The translations under genes and the position numbers were made by a program. A DNA stretch of 64,000 nucleotides from Streptomyces cinnamoneus. GTDB lineage: Bacteria > Actinomycetota > Actinomycetes > Streptomycetales > Streptomycetaceae. This document shows, in pieces, positions 17,067 through 27,264 of this stretch (the first letter of the stretch is position 1; each line of letters begins with the position of its first letter). The notes below the pieces were generated by a model, which had not been told where the DNA came from, made no database searches, and saw only the letters and a list, made by a program, of their open reading frames with translations. The DNA lies in contig NZ_PKFQ01000001.1 in assembly GCF_002939475.1 (NCBI RefSeq), forward strand, positions 5,763,001-5,827,000, written 5' to 3'.

Positions 17067-17477
17067 CGGTGCGCGACCGGCCGGAACCGGCCGCCCCGCA
17101 CGGCACCTGACGGGCAGTCGGCCCGTGGCGGCCGTGCGCGGCGGCGCGGGCGGGCCGGCCCGCTCCGGTCGCCTCCGGGACCCGCCAGCGGGGTGCCGGC
17201 GCACACGGCGCCGTCCTCCCCGGACGGCTCGCCGGGCCGGCCGCCGCGCCCACCGGCGGGACCGCTCCCGCTCCCGGCGGACCGCCCCCACGGCTCCGCC
17301 ACCGTCCGCTCCCCACGGCCGTCAACCGTCCGCCGCACAGCAACCACGCACGTCCCCAGGGCGGCCGCGCCCCACCGGGCCGGCCGTCGCCGTCAGGCGG
17401 GGTGCCCGAAGAGGGCCGGTCCGCCGGAGATCTTTACCTCACACCCGGTGCGATCCACCGGAGGAACGGAGCAGCAG
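17067..17477. other. 411-base gap inside the dhb operon
   Basis: There is no convincing gene between dhbA and dhbC. Open frames here are low-complexity Arg/Pro/Gly shadows. It ends in GGAGGAACGGAGCAGCAG, the ribosome site of dhbC. The stretch around 17430-17450 (TTTACCTCAC) is locally A+T richer and could hold a secondary promoter, but it is not a recognisable iron box. The other dhb genes overlap or nearly abut, so this spacer is out of character. Confidence 0.6.
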
Positions 17478-18730
17478 GTGACCACGGCTCACCACGTCGC
17501 CGACCGGCCGAGCGAGCCAGGCGCCGGTCCCGACGGCCTCGCCGCCACGACAGCGCAGCGCATCCCCGCGGACCGCGACGCCACGGTCGGCGCCGCGACG
17601 TCGCTGCTCGACGCCTACGAACCCGGGCGCGCCCGCTTCTTCGCCTCGCCCACCCGCACCCTGCTCGCCCACGGCGCCCGCGCCCACGTCCCGCACGGCG
17701 ACGCCCCGCTGGCCCGGCGCGTCGCCGAGACCCTCGACGCCGAGCTGCTGGCCGGCAACGCCGCGCCGGTCGTCGTCGGAGCCGTTCCCTTCGACCACAC
17801 CGCCCCCGCCGCGCTCGCCGTGCCCGAGGCCGTCCGCTGGGCACCCCCGCTGGCCGAGGACCCGCTCGTCGCCCTCCCCGCGGCGCCGCCCGCGCCCGCC
17901 GCGTGGGACGTCCGGCCCGTACCCGAGCCGGGCGTCTACGGCGACGCCGTCGCCGAGGCCGTGCGCCGCATGAACCGCGGCGAGTTCAGCAAGGTCGTCC
18001 TCGCCCGGACGCTCGAACTGCGCTCCTCCCGCGACCTCGACCTGCCCGCGCTGCTCCAGCGCCTCGCCCGCCGCGACCCGACCGGCTACACCTTCGCCGT
18101 GCCCTCCGGCCCCGGCCGCACCCTGCTCGGCGCCAGCCCCGAACTGCTCGTCTCCCGGCGCGGCGGACGGCTCGTCGCCAACCCGCTCGCCGGCTCCACG
18201 CCCCGCAGCGCCGACCTCGCCGAGGACGTGCGCCGCGCCGCCGCGCTGCTGGAGTCGGCGAAGGACCTGCACGAGCACGCCGTCGTCGTCGACGCCGTCC
18301 GGGCGGCCCTCGCCCCCTACTGCCGCACCCTCGAGGTGCCCGCCCGCCCCACGCTCGTGCGCACCGCCACCATGTGGCACCTGTCCACGACGGTGACCGG
18401 CGAGCCGGCCGACCCGGCGGTGTCCGCGCTGGAGCTGGCCTCCGCCCTGCACCCCACGCCCGCCGTCTGCGGCACCCCGACCGCCACCGCGCGCGACGTC
18501 ATCGGCGAGCTGGAGCCCTTCGACCGCGGGTTCTTCACCGGCATGGTCGGCTGGGGCGACGCGAACGGCGACGGCGAATGGGTCGTCACCATCCGCTGCG
18601 CGGAGGCCGCGGAGCGCTCCCTGCGGCTGTACGCGGGCGCGGGCGTCGTCGCGCAGTCCTCACCGGAGGCCGAGACGGCCGAGACCGGTGCCAAGTTCCA
18701 GACGTTCCTGCAGGCAGTGGGGGTTGACCA

Positions 18731-18734
<4 letters not shown>
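17478..18734 (+). CDS. dhbC: isochorismate synthase
   Basis: This is a chorismate-utilising enzyme (DhbC/EntC) converting chorismate to isochorismate, the first committed step of DHB synthesis. The 418-residue product shows the family core: RRMNRGEFSKVVLAR, FAVPSGPGRTLLGASPELLV, NPLAGSTPRSADL (salt-bridge and substrate loop), ESAKDLHEHAVVVDAV, HLSTTVTG, LHPTPAVCGTPT and GAGVVAQSSPEAETAETGAK. The N-terminal about 50 residues are poorly conserved. The GTG at 17478 has a purine-rich site upstream. It overlaps dhbE by 4 bases (GTGA). Confidence 0.95.
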
Positions 18735-20377
<1,643 letters not shown>

Positions 20378-20393
20378 GAAAGGCCCACCCACC

Positions 20394-21026
20394 ATGGCGC
20401 TCCCCGCCATCGCCCCCTATCCCATGCCCACCGGGGCGGACCTGCCGGCGAACAAGGTCGCCTGGACCGTCGACCCCGCCCGCGCCGTCCTGCTCGTGCA
20501 CGACCTCCAGAACTACTTCCTGGACGCCTTCACCGCCCACGCCTCGCCCGTCACCGAGCTGCTGGCGAACGTCGGCCGGCTGAAGAAGGACTGCGCCCGG
20601 CTCGGCGTGCCGGTCGTCTACTCCGCCCAGCCCGGCGGCCAGACGGCCGCCGAACGCGGCCTCCAGCAGGACTTCTGGGGCCCGGGCCTGCCCGACGACG
20701 CCCGTGCGAAGGCCATCGCGGAGCCGGTCGCCCCGGGCGCGGACGACACCGTGCTCACCAAGTGGAAGTACAGCGCGTTCGTCCGCACCGACCTCGCCGA
20801 ACGGATGGCCGCCCAGGGCCGCGACCAGCTGGTCATCGTCGGGGTGTACGCGCACATCGGCGTCATGATGAGCGCCTGTGACGCGTGGATGCGCGACATC
20901 CAGCCCTTCCTCGTCGCCGACGCCGTCGCCGACTTCTCCGCGGAGGACCACGCCATGGCGCTCCGCTGGGCCGCGGCCAAGTGCGCCGTCGTCACCACCA
21001 CCGACCGCGTCCTCGAAGGGAAGTGA
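20394..21026 (+). CDS. dhbB: isochorismatase
   Basis: This enzyme hydrolyses isochorismate to 2,3-dihydro-DHB and pyruvate. At 210 residues it equals only the isochorismatase half of EntB/DhbB: Asp37 in LLVHDLQNYF, the conserved Lys in LTKWKYSAF, and the Gly-containing GVYAHIGVM that replaces the cysteine of other superfamily members. The aryl carrier domain fused in EntB is instead encoded by the next gene, which overlaps by 4 bases. The pair is therefore a split EntB. Confidence 0.95.
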   Translation: MALPAIAPYPMPTGADLPANKVAWTVDPARAVLLVHDLQNYFLDAFTAHASPVTELLANVGRLKKDCARLGVPVVYSAQPGGQTAAERGLQQDFWGPGLPDDARAKAIAEPVAPGADDTVLTKWKYSAFVRTDLAERMAAQGRDQLVIVGVYAHIGVMMSACDAWMRDIQPFLVADAVADFSAEDHAMALRWAAAKCAVVTTTDRVLEGK

Positions 21027-21262
21027 GCCTCGTGGCTCTCACTCTGGAACAGATCCGTGCCGACGTCGCCGACGTGCTGGGCGAGGACCCCGCCGACATC
21101 CCCGACGACGAGAACCTCGTGGACTACGGGCTCGACTCCGTCCGCATCATGAGCCTCCTGGAGCGCTGGCGCCGCGACCACGGTGTGCAGGCCGGCTTCG
21201 TCGAGCTGGCCGAGAAGCCGGCCATCGAGCAGTGGGCCCCCCTGCTGGGGGCCCGGGGATGA
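21023..21262 (+). CDS. free-standing aryl carrier protein
   Basis: This is a 79-residue carrier protein with the phosphopantetheine site LVDYGLDSVRIMSLL (Ser39). It should receive DHB from DhbE. The GTG at 21023 overlaps the dhbB stop (GTGA), and a second GTG at 21032 would give 76 residues. It resembles the C-terminal ArCP domain of EntB, split off as its own gene. Its stop overlaps the next gene by 4 bases (ATGA), so the block from dhbC to the NRPS-like gene is tightly coupled. Activation by the Sfp-type PPTase at 23873 is expected. Confidence 0.93.
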   Translation: MSLVALTLEQIRADVADVLGEDPADIPDDENLVDYGLDSVRIMSLLERWRRDHGVQAGFVELAEKPAIEQWAPLLGARG

Positions 21263-23769
21263 CGGTCCACGCACTGGACCGGCGCGTCGGCGGCACCGGC
21301 TCCTCCGCCCCGGAGGGCCTGCCGCTGACGGCCGCCCAGTCGGCCCTGTGGTCCGCCAGGAACCTCGGTCCGGGCCGCCCCAGCGCGCTCAGCACGGCCG
21401 AGTACGTGGACATCCGCGGTGACCTGGACGGCGAGCTGTTCGCCGAGGCCCTGCACCGCACCGTCGGCGAGGCGGACGCCCTGCGCGTCCGCTTCGCCGC
21501 CACCCCCGACGGGCCGCGGCAGGTGGACGCCGGCACCGAGCCGCCCTACCGCGGCTTCCCGTTCCACATCGCCGACGTGCGCCACCAGGGGGATCCGGTG
21601 GCCCGCGCGCTGGAGTGGATGCGGGCCGACCTCGCCCTGCCCTTCGACCTGGCGCGCGGCCCGCTCTTCGCCCACGTCCTCTTCCACGTCGGCGGCGACC
21701 ACTGGCTCTGGTACCACCGCGCCCACCTCGCCGTCCTGGACGGCCACGGCCACGCCCTCTTCGCCCGCCGCGTCGCCGACGTCTACACCGCCCTCGTCGG
21801 GGGCGCCCGGCCCGCGGCGAGCCCCTTCGGCCGGCTCGCGGCGCTCGTCGCGGAGGACGCCGCCTACCGGGCCTCCGCCGCCCACGACCGCGACCGGGCC
21901 CACTGGCGGCGCCGCCTCGCCGCGCACCCCCGCCCCGCGCCCACCCTCGCCGGGCCGCCCGTCCCCCAAGGCCCCGACGCCCCGCCGCCGCACCGCCACA
22001 CGGCCCGCCTCGGCCCGCGGACCACCGCCCGGCTGTGCGACCTGGCCGTCTCCGTACGGGCCACCCGGACCGAGGTCCTCTTCGCCGCCCAGGCCCTCTA
22101 CCTGGCCCGCGCCACCGGCGCCGAGACCGTCGTCCTGGGCGTGCCCATGACGGGGCGCACGGGCTCCACCGCGCTGCGCGTGCCGGCCGCCCTCGCGGGC
22201 GTCCTCCCGCTGTGCTTCACCGTCACCCCCGACACGACCTTCGCCGAGCTCGCGCGCCAGGCCGACGTCGGCATCCGGGCGGCCCGCCGCCATCAGCGCC
22301 ACCGCCCTGCGGGCCCTGCGGGCGGGACACTCGTCCACGTCGTGCCCCGCCGGCCGGAGCTGTCCTTCGCCGGGGCGCCCGCCACCGCGCACGTCGTCTC
22401 CTCCGGGCCCGTCGACGACCTCACCGTCACCTTCGCGCTCGGCGAGGACGGCGGCCTGCGCGTCGACCACGAAGCCGACCCCACGCGCTACGACGCCGGC
22501 GAACTCGCCGCGCACCAGCAGCGTTTCGTCCACCTGCTGACCCGCCTCGCCGACGGCGACCCGCACCGGCCGCTGTCCGCGCTGTGCCTGGCCACCGACG
22601 AGGAACGCGAGCGGGTGCTGGGCGAGTTCAACGACACGGCGGTCGCCGTGCCGCCCACGACGCTGATCGGCCCGGTCGAGGCGCAGGCCGCCCGCACCCC
22701 CGGCGCCCCCGCGCTGATCGCCGAGGACCTGACCCTGACGTACGCGGAGCTGAACGCCCGCGCCAACCGGCTGGCCCGCCACCTCATCGGTCTCGGCGTC
22801 CGCCCCGGCACCCGGGCCGCCGTGGCGCTGCCGCGCTCCGCCTCCCTGGTCGTGGCCCTGCTGGCCGTCCTCAAGGCGGGCGGCGCGTACGTGGCGCTGG
22901 CGGCCGCCGACGCCCGGACGCGGCTCGCGGACGCGGAGCGGGACCCGGCGCTCGTGTGCGTGCTGACCGACACGGCGACGCGGGCGGCGCTGCCGGACAC
23001 GGGACGGCCCCTCGTGGTCCTCGACGACACCGCGGCGGCCGGCGACCTGGCCGGGCACCTGCCCACCGACCCGGGCCGTCCGCTCACGCCCCGGCACCCC
23101 GCGTACGTCGTCGACGGCGTCGCCGTGCCCCACGCCGCCGCCGACAACCTGCTGCGCTGGATGCAGGGGGAGCACCCGCTGACGGCGGCCGACCGGGTGC
23201 TGGTCAAGGCGCCGCCCGGGTCCGCGGTCCTGGCCTGGGAGGTCCTCGCGCCGCTGCGCGCGGGCGCCGCCCTCGTCGTGGCCGGCGAGCAGGCCGACAC
23301 CACCCGCACGATCCGCGAACAGGGCGTCACCGTGGCGCACTTCACGCCGTCCGAGGTGGCGTCCGTCACGGGAAGGACGCCGGCCCTGACCGGTCTGCGA
23401 GAGGTCTTCTGCGACGTGTCCCGCGACGGCGTGCCGCTGCCGGCCGAGGTGGCCGGCCGCTGGTGCGAGGCGCTGCCGGACGTGCCCCTGCACCAGCTGT
23501 ACGGGCCGTCGGAGGCGGTCGGCGTCGTCGCCCACCACCGGTGCGAGCCGGGCGGGCCCGGCCCGGTGCCCCTCGGCCGGCCCGTGTGGAACACCCGCCT
23601 GCACGTGCTGGACTCCGCCAGCCAGCCCTGCCCGCCCGGCGTCACCGGGGAGCTGTACGTCGCCGGCGAGGACGCCCGCCCCACCGGGGTGCCGGCCCGT
23701 TGGCGGCCGGACGGCGTGCTCGAGCACGCGGGCGGTGCCGCGGCGGCCGCGGACCGGCCGTCCCCGTGA
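21259..23769 (+). CDS. degenerate condensation-adenylation NRPS-like protein
   Basis: This is an 836-residue NRPS-like protein. Residues about 20-460 form a condensation domain, and from about 480 an adenylation domain of the EntF/DhbF kind. Several core motifs are damaged while the frame stays open. The HHxxxDG motif reads HLAVLDG (156-162), so the catalytic second His is Leu157. The phosphate-binding A3 loop (YTSGSTGxPKG) is absent: PAYVVDG at 614-620 runs straight into VAVPHAAADNLL. A2 is altered (LKAGGAYVALAAA). A5 is kept as LYGPSEAVG. After GELYVAGE the A7 YRTGD segment is missing, the protein ends shortly after RWRPDGVLEHAGG, and no carrier or thioesterase domain follows. It cannot be a normal amino-acid-activating module. 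It could be a decaying synthetase or a repurposed, non-adenylating partner. An ATGA overlap couples it to the ArCP gene. Confidence 0.88.
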   Translation: MTVHALDRRVGGTGSSAPEGLPLTAAQSALWSARNLGPGRPSALSTAEYVDIRGDLDGELFAEALHRTVGEADALRVRFAATPDGPRQVDAGTEPPYRGFPFHIADVRHQGDPVARALEWMRADLALPFDLARGPLFAHVLFHVGGDHWLWYHRAHLAVLDGHGHALFARRVADVYTALVGGARPAASPFGRLAALVAEDAAYRASAAHDRDRAHWRRRLAAHPRPAPTLAGPPVPQGPDAPPPHRHTARLGPRTTARLCDLAVSVRATRTEVLFAAQALYLARATGAETVVLGVPMTGRTGSTALRVPAALAGVLPLCFTVTPDTTFAELARQADVGIRAARRHQRHRPAGPAGGTLVHVVPRRPELSFAGAPATAHVVSSGPVDDLTVTFALGEDGGLRVDHEADPTRYDAGELAAHQQRFVHLLTRLADGDPHRPLSALCLATDEERERVLGEFNDTAVAVPPTTLIGPVEAQAARTPGAPALIAEDLTLTYAELNARANRLARHLIGLGVRPGTRAAVALPRSASLVVALLAVLKAGGAYVALAAADARTRLADAERDPALVCVLTDTATRAALPDTGRPLVVLDDTAAAGDLAGHLPTDPGRPLTPRHPAYVVDGVAVPHAAADNLLRWMQGEHPLTAADRVLVKAPPGSAVLAWEVLAPLRAGAALVVAGEQADTTRTIREQGVTVAHFTPSEVASVTGRTPALTGLREVFCDVSRDGVPLPAEVAGRWCEALPDVPLHQLYGPSEAVGVVAHHRCEPGGPGPVPLGRPVWNTRLHVLDSASQPCPPGVTGELYVAGEDARPTGVPARWRPDGVLEHAGGAAAAADRPSP

Positions 23770-23771
23770 CC

Positions 23772-23803
23772 CCGGCCCCGGCGGATGCCGCCGCCGGGGC
23801 CGG
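23772..23803 (+). terminator. hairpin between the NRPS-like gene and the PPTase gene
   Basis: CCGGCCCCGGCGG and CCGCCGGGGCCGG form a perfect 13-bp stem with a 6-base loop, 3 bases past the stop. It could end the dhb transcript or attenuate read-through into the PPTase gene, which starts 69 bases further on. Confidence 0.6.
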
Positions 23804-23872
23804 TCCGCCCGCTTCGCCGCCGGCGGCGCGGGGGATACTCGGATACAGCCCGACCAGGGGGGATGAGCACTG

Positions 23873-24577
23873 ATGCGTCTTCGGGTCATCGGTCGCGACC
23901 CGCTGCCGGAAGCGTGGACGCCCCAGGGCGCTCCGCACGTCTGGCTGCTGCGGATCGACGACCGCGCGCCGTGGCGGCCGGAGGAGTACGAACGGGTCCT
24001 CGACGCCCAGGAGCGCACCCGCGCCGCCGGCTTCGTGCGGCCGCTGCACCGCGAGCGTTACGTGGCCTCCCACATGGCTCTGCGGCAGCTCCTCGGGGCG
24101 TACACCGGCACGTCCCCGGAGGCGGTCGCTCTGGTGCGGGAGCCGTGCCCCGGCTGCGGGGAGCTCCACGGCCGCCCCGCCGTCGCGGGGTCCCCGCCGC
24201 GGCTGCACTTCAACCTCTCGCACGCGGGGGACCTCGCGCTCCTCGCCTTCGCGGACACCCCGGTGGGGGCGGACGTGGAGCGGCGGCAGCCCGACTCCGT
24301 CGTGGCCGACGTCTCCCGGCTGCTGCACCCGAAGGAGACGGAGGAGCTGGACGCCCTGCCGCCCGCCCGTCGCGCGCCGGCCTTCGCCCGCTGCTGGACC
24401 CGCAAGGAGGCCTACCTCAAGGGCACGGGCACGGGACTGTCCGAGGCCCCCTCCGTGACCTACGTCGGCACGGGCCCTGCCCCGGTGTCACCACCGGGCT
24501 GGACGCTGACGGACGTGGCGGTGGGGGAGGGGTACGCGGGCGCGCTGGCGGTACGGGAGCGTGCGGATACCCCTTAG
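23873..24577 (+). CDS. Sfp-type 4'-phosphopantetheinyl transferase
   Basis: This is a 234-residue PPTase that moves phosphopantetheine from CoA to a carrier-protein serine. It has the family motifs HFNLSHAGDLALLAF, VGADVERRQ (Mg-binding Asp and Glu) and FARCWTRKEAYLKGTGTGL. Its position just behind the dhb operon suggests activation of the free ArCP, although Streptomyces PPTases of this class are often broad. The ATG follows GGGGGG with 7 bases between. Upstream codons such as GGATACTCGGATAC are non-coding leader. Confidence 0.93.
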   Translation: MRLRVIGRDPLPEAWTPQGAPHVWLLRIDDRAPWRPEEYERVLDAQERTRAAGFVRPLHRERYVASHMALRQLLGAYTGTSPEAVALVREPCPGCGELHGRPAVAGSPPRLHFNLSHAGDLALLAFADTPVGADVERRQPDSVVADVSRLLHPKETEELDALPPARRAPAFARCWTRKEAYLKGTGTGLSEAPSVTYVGTGPAPVSPPGWTLTDVAVGEGYAGALAVRERADTP

Positions 24578-24655
24578 GGGGTGTCCGATGGGTCAGCACG
24601 GGCCCTGCGGAGCCCGGCACGGCACCTCGCTGTGTTGTCGCATCAGCCGAGGACG

Positions 24656-25504
24656 CTAGCGGTCCCAGTGACCCGGCCGCGTCAGGGACCGCGGCAGCTT
24701 CGTCCGGCCGTCGCCCTTCGCCGCGTTCACCTGCGCCTGCGTGAGGAAGAGGCTGTCGGAGAGGTCCGCGCCCACGAGGCTCGCGTCCCTCAGGTCCGCC
24801 CCGATGAGGTCGGTCAGCCGCAGGTCCGCCCCCGTGAGGTCCGCCGCGATGAGGTACGCCCCTCGCAGGTTGGCCCCCCGGAGGTCGGCGCCCTTGAGGC
24901 GGGCCCCCATGAGGTCCGCGCCCCGGCGGTCCTTCGCCTTGCGCCCGGCGGGGGCCTTCGCCCGCACCAGCTCGCTCGTGCGCAGCAGGAGGACGTTGAC
25001 CTCCTGCCGGTGGGCCGCGACGTCCAGCTCCAGCAGCGCCGCCGCGCTCTCCCGGGAGAGGCGCTCGGTCGCGTCGAGGGCACGGCGGAGGTCACGGTGC
25101 AGCGGGCGGGCCGCCGGCCGCTCCAGCGCCTCGGCCAGATACCAGAGCAGCTCGTGCAGCTGCCGCATCACGGGGAAGACGCCGAACATCTCCCGGGCGG
25201 TGCCCCCGGACCCCCGCCAGTCCTCGCCGCCGAAGGTGACCTGGGAGACCTTCTGCCCGGCACCGAAGCAGTCGAAGACGGTGCAGCCCTTGAAGCCCCG
25301 CTCCCGCAGCCGGCTGTGAATGCCGCAGCGGAAGTCCTCCTGGAGGTTGCCGCACGGCTTTCCGGCGTCCTTGTTCACGGCGAAGTCCACCGAGGCCGCG
25401 AAGGGCAGTGCGACACAGCACAGCCCGAAGCAGTCGCCGCAGTCGGCCCGCAGTCCGAGGTCGCTGAACGAATCGGGGTGCGCGGCTGCGCTCTCGTCGG
25501 GCAC
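24656..25504 (-). CDS. pentapeptide-repeat protein with Cys-rich N-terminus
   Basis: This is a 282-residue protein. The first 60 residues have a cysteine cluster (ADCGDCFGLCCVALPF, then further Cys at CGN, RCG and FDCF), which suggests a metal site. A helical middle follows (QLHELLWYLAEALERPAARP). Residues about 193-255 are pentapeptide repeats of the A(D/N)LxG type, such as GARLKGADLRGANLRGAYLI and AADLTGADLRLTDLIGADLR, which form a right-handed beta-helix. The function of the combination is unknown. The gene stands alone, reading toward the PPTase gene. The GTG start is plausible but lacks a clear ribosome site. Confidence 0.85.
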   Translation of the reverse strand: MPDESAAAHPDSFSDLGLRADCGDCFGLCCVALPFAASVDFAVNKDAGKPCGNLQEDFRCGIHSRLRERGFKGCTVFDCFGAGQKVSQVTFGGEDWRGSGGTAREMFGVFPVMRQLHELLWYLAEALERPAARPLHRDLRRALDATERLSRESAAALLELDVAAHRQEVNVLLLRTSELVRAKAPAGRKAKDRRGADLMGARLKGADLRGANLRGAYLIAADLTGADLRLTDLIGADLRDASLVGADLSDSLFLTQAQVNAAKGDGRTKLPRSLTRPGHWDR

Positions 25505-25608
25505 GGTGTTGTCGTCCTCTTGCGTCGGGCCGGATCCGGGATCGAGTAGAGCCCGGCGGGCACGGGCCGGTCAAATCGGTTTTCCCGGCCGCCGCGGCGG
25601 CCGGGGCC

Positions 25609-26241
25609 TCAGGAGACCCCGCGCGGGCGGAACTGGACGCTGATGCGCGGACCCACGGGCTTGGAGGTCTTGGGGACCGCGTGGTCCCACGTCCGCTGGC
25701 AGGTGCCGCCCATGACGACGAGGTCCCCGTGCCCCAGGGGCTGCCGGACGTGCGGGGCGCCGCCGTCGCGCGGCCGCAGCACCAAGGCCCGCGGCTCCCC
25801 GACGGAGAGGATCGCGACCATCGTGTTCTCCCGCGCGCCGCGCCCGATCCGGTCGCCGTGCCAGGCCACGCTGTCGCGGCCGTCGCGGTAGAAGCACAGG
25901 CCGACCGTGCGGAACGCCTCACCGAGCTCGGCGGCGTAGTGCCCGCTCAGTGCGTCCCGGGCCTCGGCCAGGACCGGGTGGGGGAGCGGGTCGGCCTCCC
26001 CGTAGTGGGCGAGCAGGCGCGGCACGTCGACCACGTTGTCGTACATGTGCCGCCGCTCGGCGCGCCACGGCACCGTACCGGCCAGGACTTCGAACAGGGT
26101 GTCGGCTCCGCTCAGCCAGCCGGGCAGGACGTCGAGCCACGCGCCGTGCGTGAGCGTCGTACGCCGCGCCTCGGCCAGGGGACGCCCCAGGCCGATGGCG
26201 TCGGCCGCGCCGAAGAGCGAGCCCTGAAGCTGGACCGTCAT
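25609..26241 (-). CDS. alkB: AlkB-like 2-oxoglutarate/Fe(II) dioxygenase
   Basis: This 210-residue enzyme is of the AlkB family, which reverses alkylation damage in nucleic acids by oxidative demethylation. Iron and cosubstrate residues are visible: HxD in SVAWHGDRIG, the distal His in TWDHAVPK, and the 2-oxoglutarate-binding Arg in GPRISVQFR. The lid segment RRHMYDNVVDVPRLLAHYG is typical of bacterial AlkB homologues. It is transcribed alone on the minus strand, and its short promoter gap (26242-26283) is A+T richer than its surroundings. Confidence 0.92.
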   Translation of the reverse strand: MTVQLQGSLFGAADAIGLGRPLAEARRTTLTHGAWLDVLPGWLSGADTLFEVLAGTVPWRAERRHMYDNVVDVPRLLAHYGEADPLPHPVLAEARDALSGHYAAELGEAFRTVGLCFYRDGRDSVAWHGDRIGRGARENTMVAILSVGEPRALVLRPRDGGAPHVRQPLGHGDLVVMGGTCQRTWDHAVPKTSKPVGPRISVQFRPRGVS

Positions 26242-26283
26242 GCGCTCAGCCTACGCCACATATAGAACAGGTGAACGAACATG

Positions 26284-27090
26284 TCAGGGGGTGGCGTGCT
26301 CCAGGCGGCGCAGCAGGTCGGGCACCTCGGCCACCGAAGCCACCGTGTGCGAGGCGCCTCCGGCCACGCCCGCCGCGACCTGATCCGCGTACTTGCCGGT
26401 GCGCACCTGCACGGTCATCGCCCCGATGCTCCGGCCGCCCGTGCCGTCCGTGGTGGCGTCGTCGCCGATCACCGCCGTCTCCTGGGGAGAGAAGCCCGTC
26501 GAGGTGGCGGCCAGCCCGAAGTACTCGCTCGACGGCTTGCCCAGGAGGCGGGCGGACCGGCCCGTGCCGTACTCGAGCGCGGCGACGATCGCCCCGGTGT
26601 CGAGGAACTCCTCGCCCTGGGGAGTGCGGTAGAGCGCCCCGCGCTGCAGGGCGATCAGCTCCGCTCCCGCGCGCACGGCCCGGAAGGCCCGGTTCAGCAG
26701 CGGGTAGTCCAGGACCGCCTGACAGTCGCCGACGATCACGTGCGTCGGTGTCGCCGCGGGCGCGCCCACCGTCCGGCCGGAGGGAGGGAAGGCCTTCCGC
26801 AGTTCCTCGGACATCAGCGGCAGGACCCGGGCCCCCGGTGAGCACGCCAGCAGTGTCTGCGCGGCGACCACGGGCGTGAAGAGTTCCTCCCGCTCGACGT
26901 GCAGACCGCAGGCGCGCAGGCTCTCCAGCGTCACCTCGACCGTCTTGGACTCGGTGTTGGTGAGGAAACGCAGGGCGTAACCGCCGTCCCGGAGCCGGTT
27001 GATCGCCTTCGGGGCGCCGTCGATGGCGTCACCGTGGTCGAAGACGGTTCCGTTGATGTCGATCAGCAGGGCGCGGACGTGAAAGTTCAC
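26284..27090 (-). CDS. HAD-IIA (LHPP/HDHD2-like) phosphatase
   Basis: This is a 268-residue haloacid-dehalogenase hydrolase with a type IIA cap. Motif I is LLIDINGTVFDHG: the nucleophilic Asp is present but the usual second Asp is Asn, as in the D-I-S/N-G variants of the LHPP/HDHD2 branch. Motif II is LTNTES, motif III is near LGKPSSEYF, and motif IV is VIGDDATTD. The GTG start at 27090 is used. Its 174-base upstream gap is shared with the divergent AlaDH/PNT-like gene. Substrate unknown. Confidence 0.88.
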   Translation of the reverse strand: MNFHVRALLIDINGTVFDHGDAIDGAPKAINRLRDGGYALRFLTNTESKTVEVTLESLRACGLHVEREELFTPVVAAQTLLACSPGARVLPLMSEELRKAFPPSGRTVGAPAATPTHVIVGDCQAVLDYPLLNRAFRAVRAGAELIALQRGALYRTPQGEEFLDTGAIVAALEYGTGRSARLLGKPSSEYFGLAATSTGFSPQETAVIGDDATTDGTGGRSIGAMTVQVRTGKYADQVAAGVAGGASHTVASVAEVPDLLRRLEHATP

Positions 27091-27264
27091 AGCTGCCTCC
27101 CGGCGCGTCCGGCACGGATCCGTCCCATTTTAGTGAGGACGTGGCGGAGCCGCGCCCGCTGTGCGCCGTCACCCCGTCGGGCGCAGGGCGGGGAATGCTG
27201 CGATGATGAATTGTCGGCCACCCTTCGGTCGTTTGCGTGCCAGCACGGAAGGGGCCCGGAGATA

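Noticed and set aside
17430..17450. Possible third iron box (TTTACCTCAC region) before dhbC
   Set aside because: It has no palindromic partner arm and poor agreement with the DmdR consensus.
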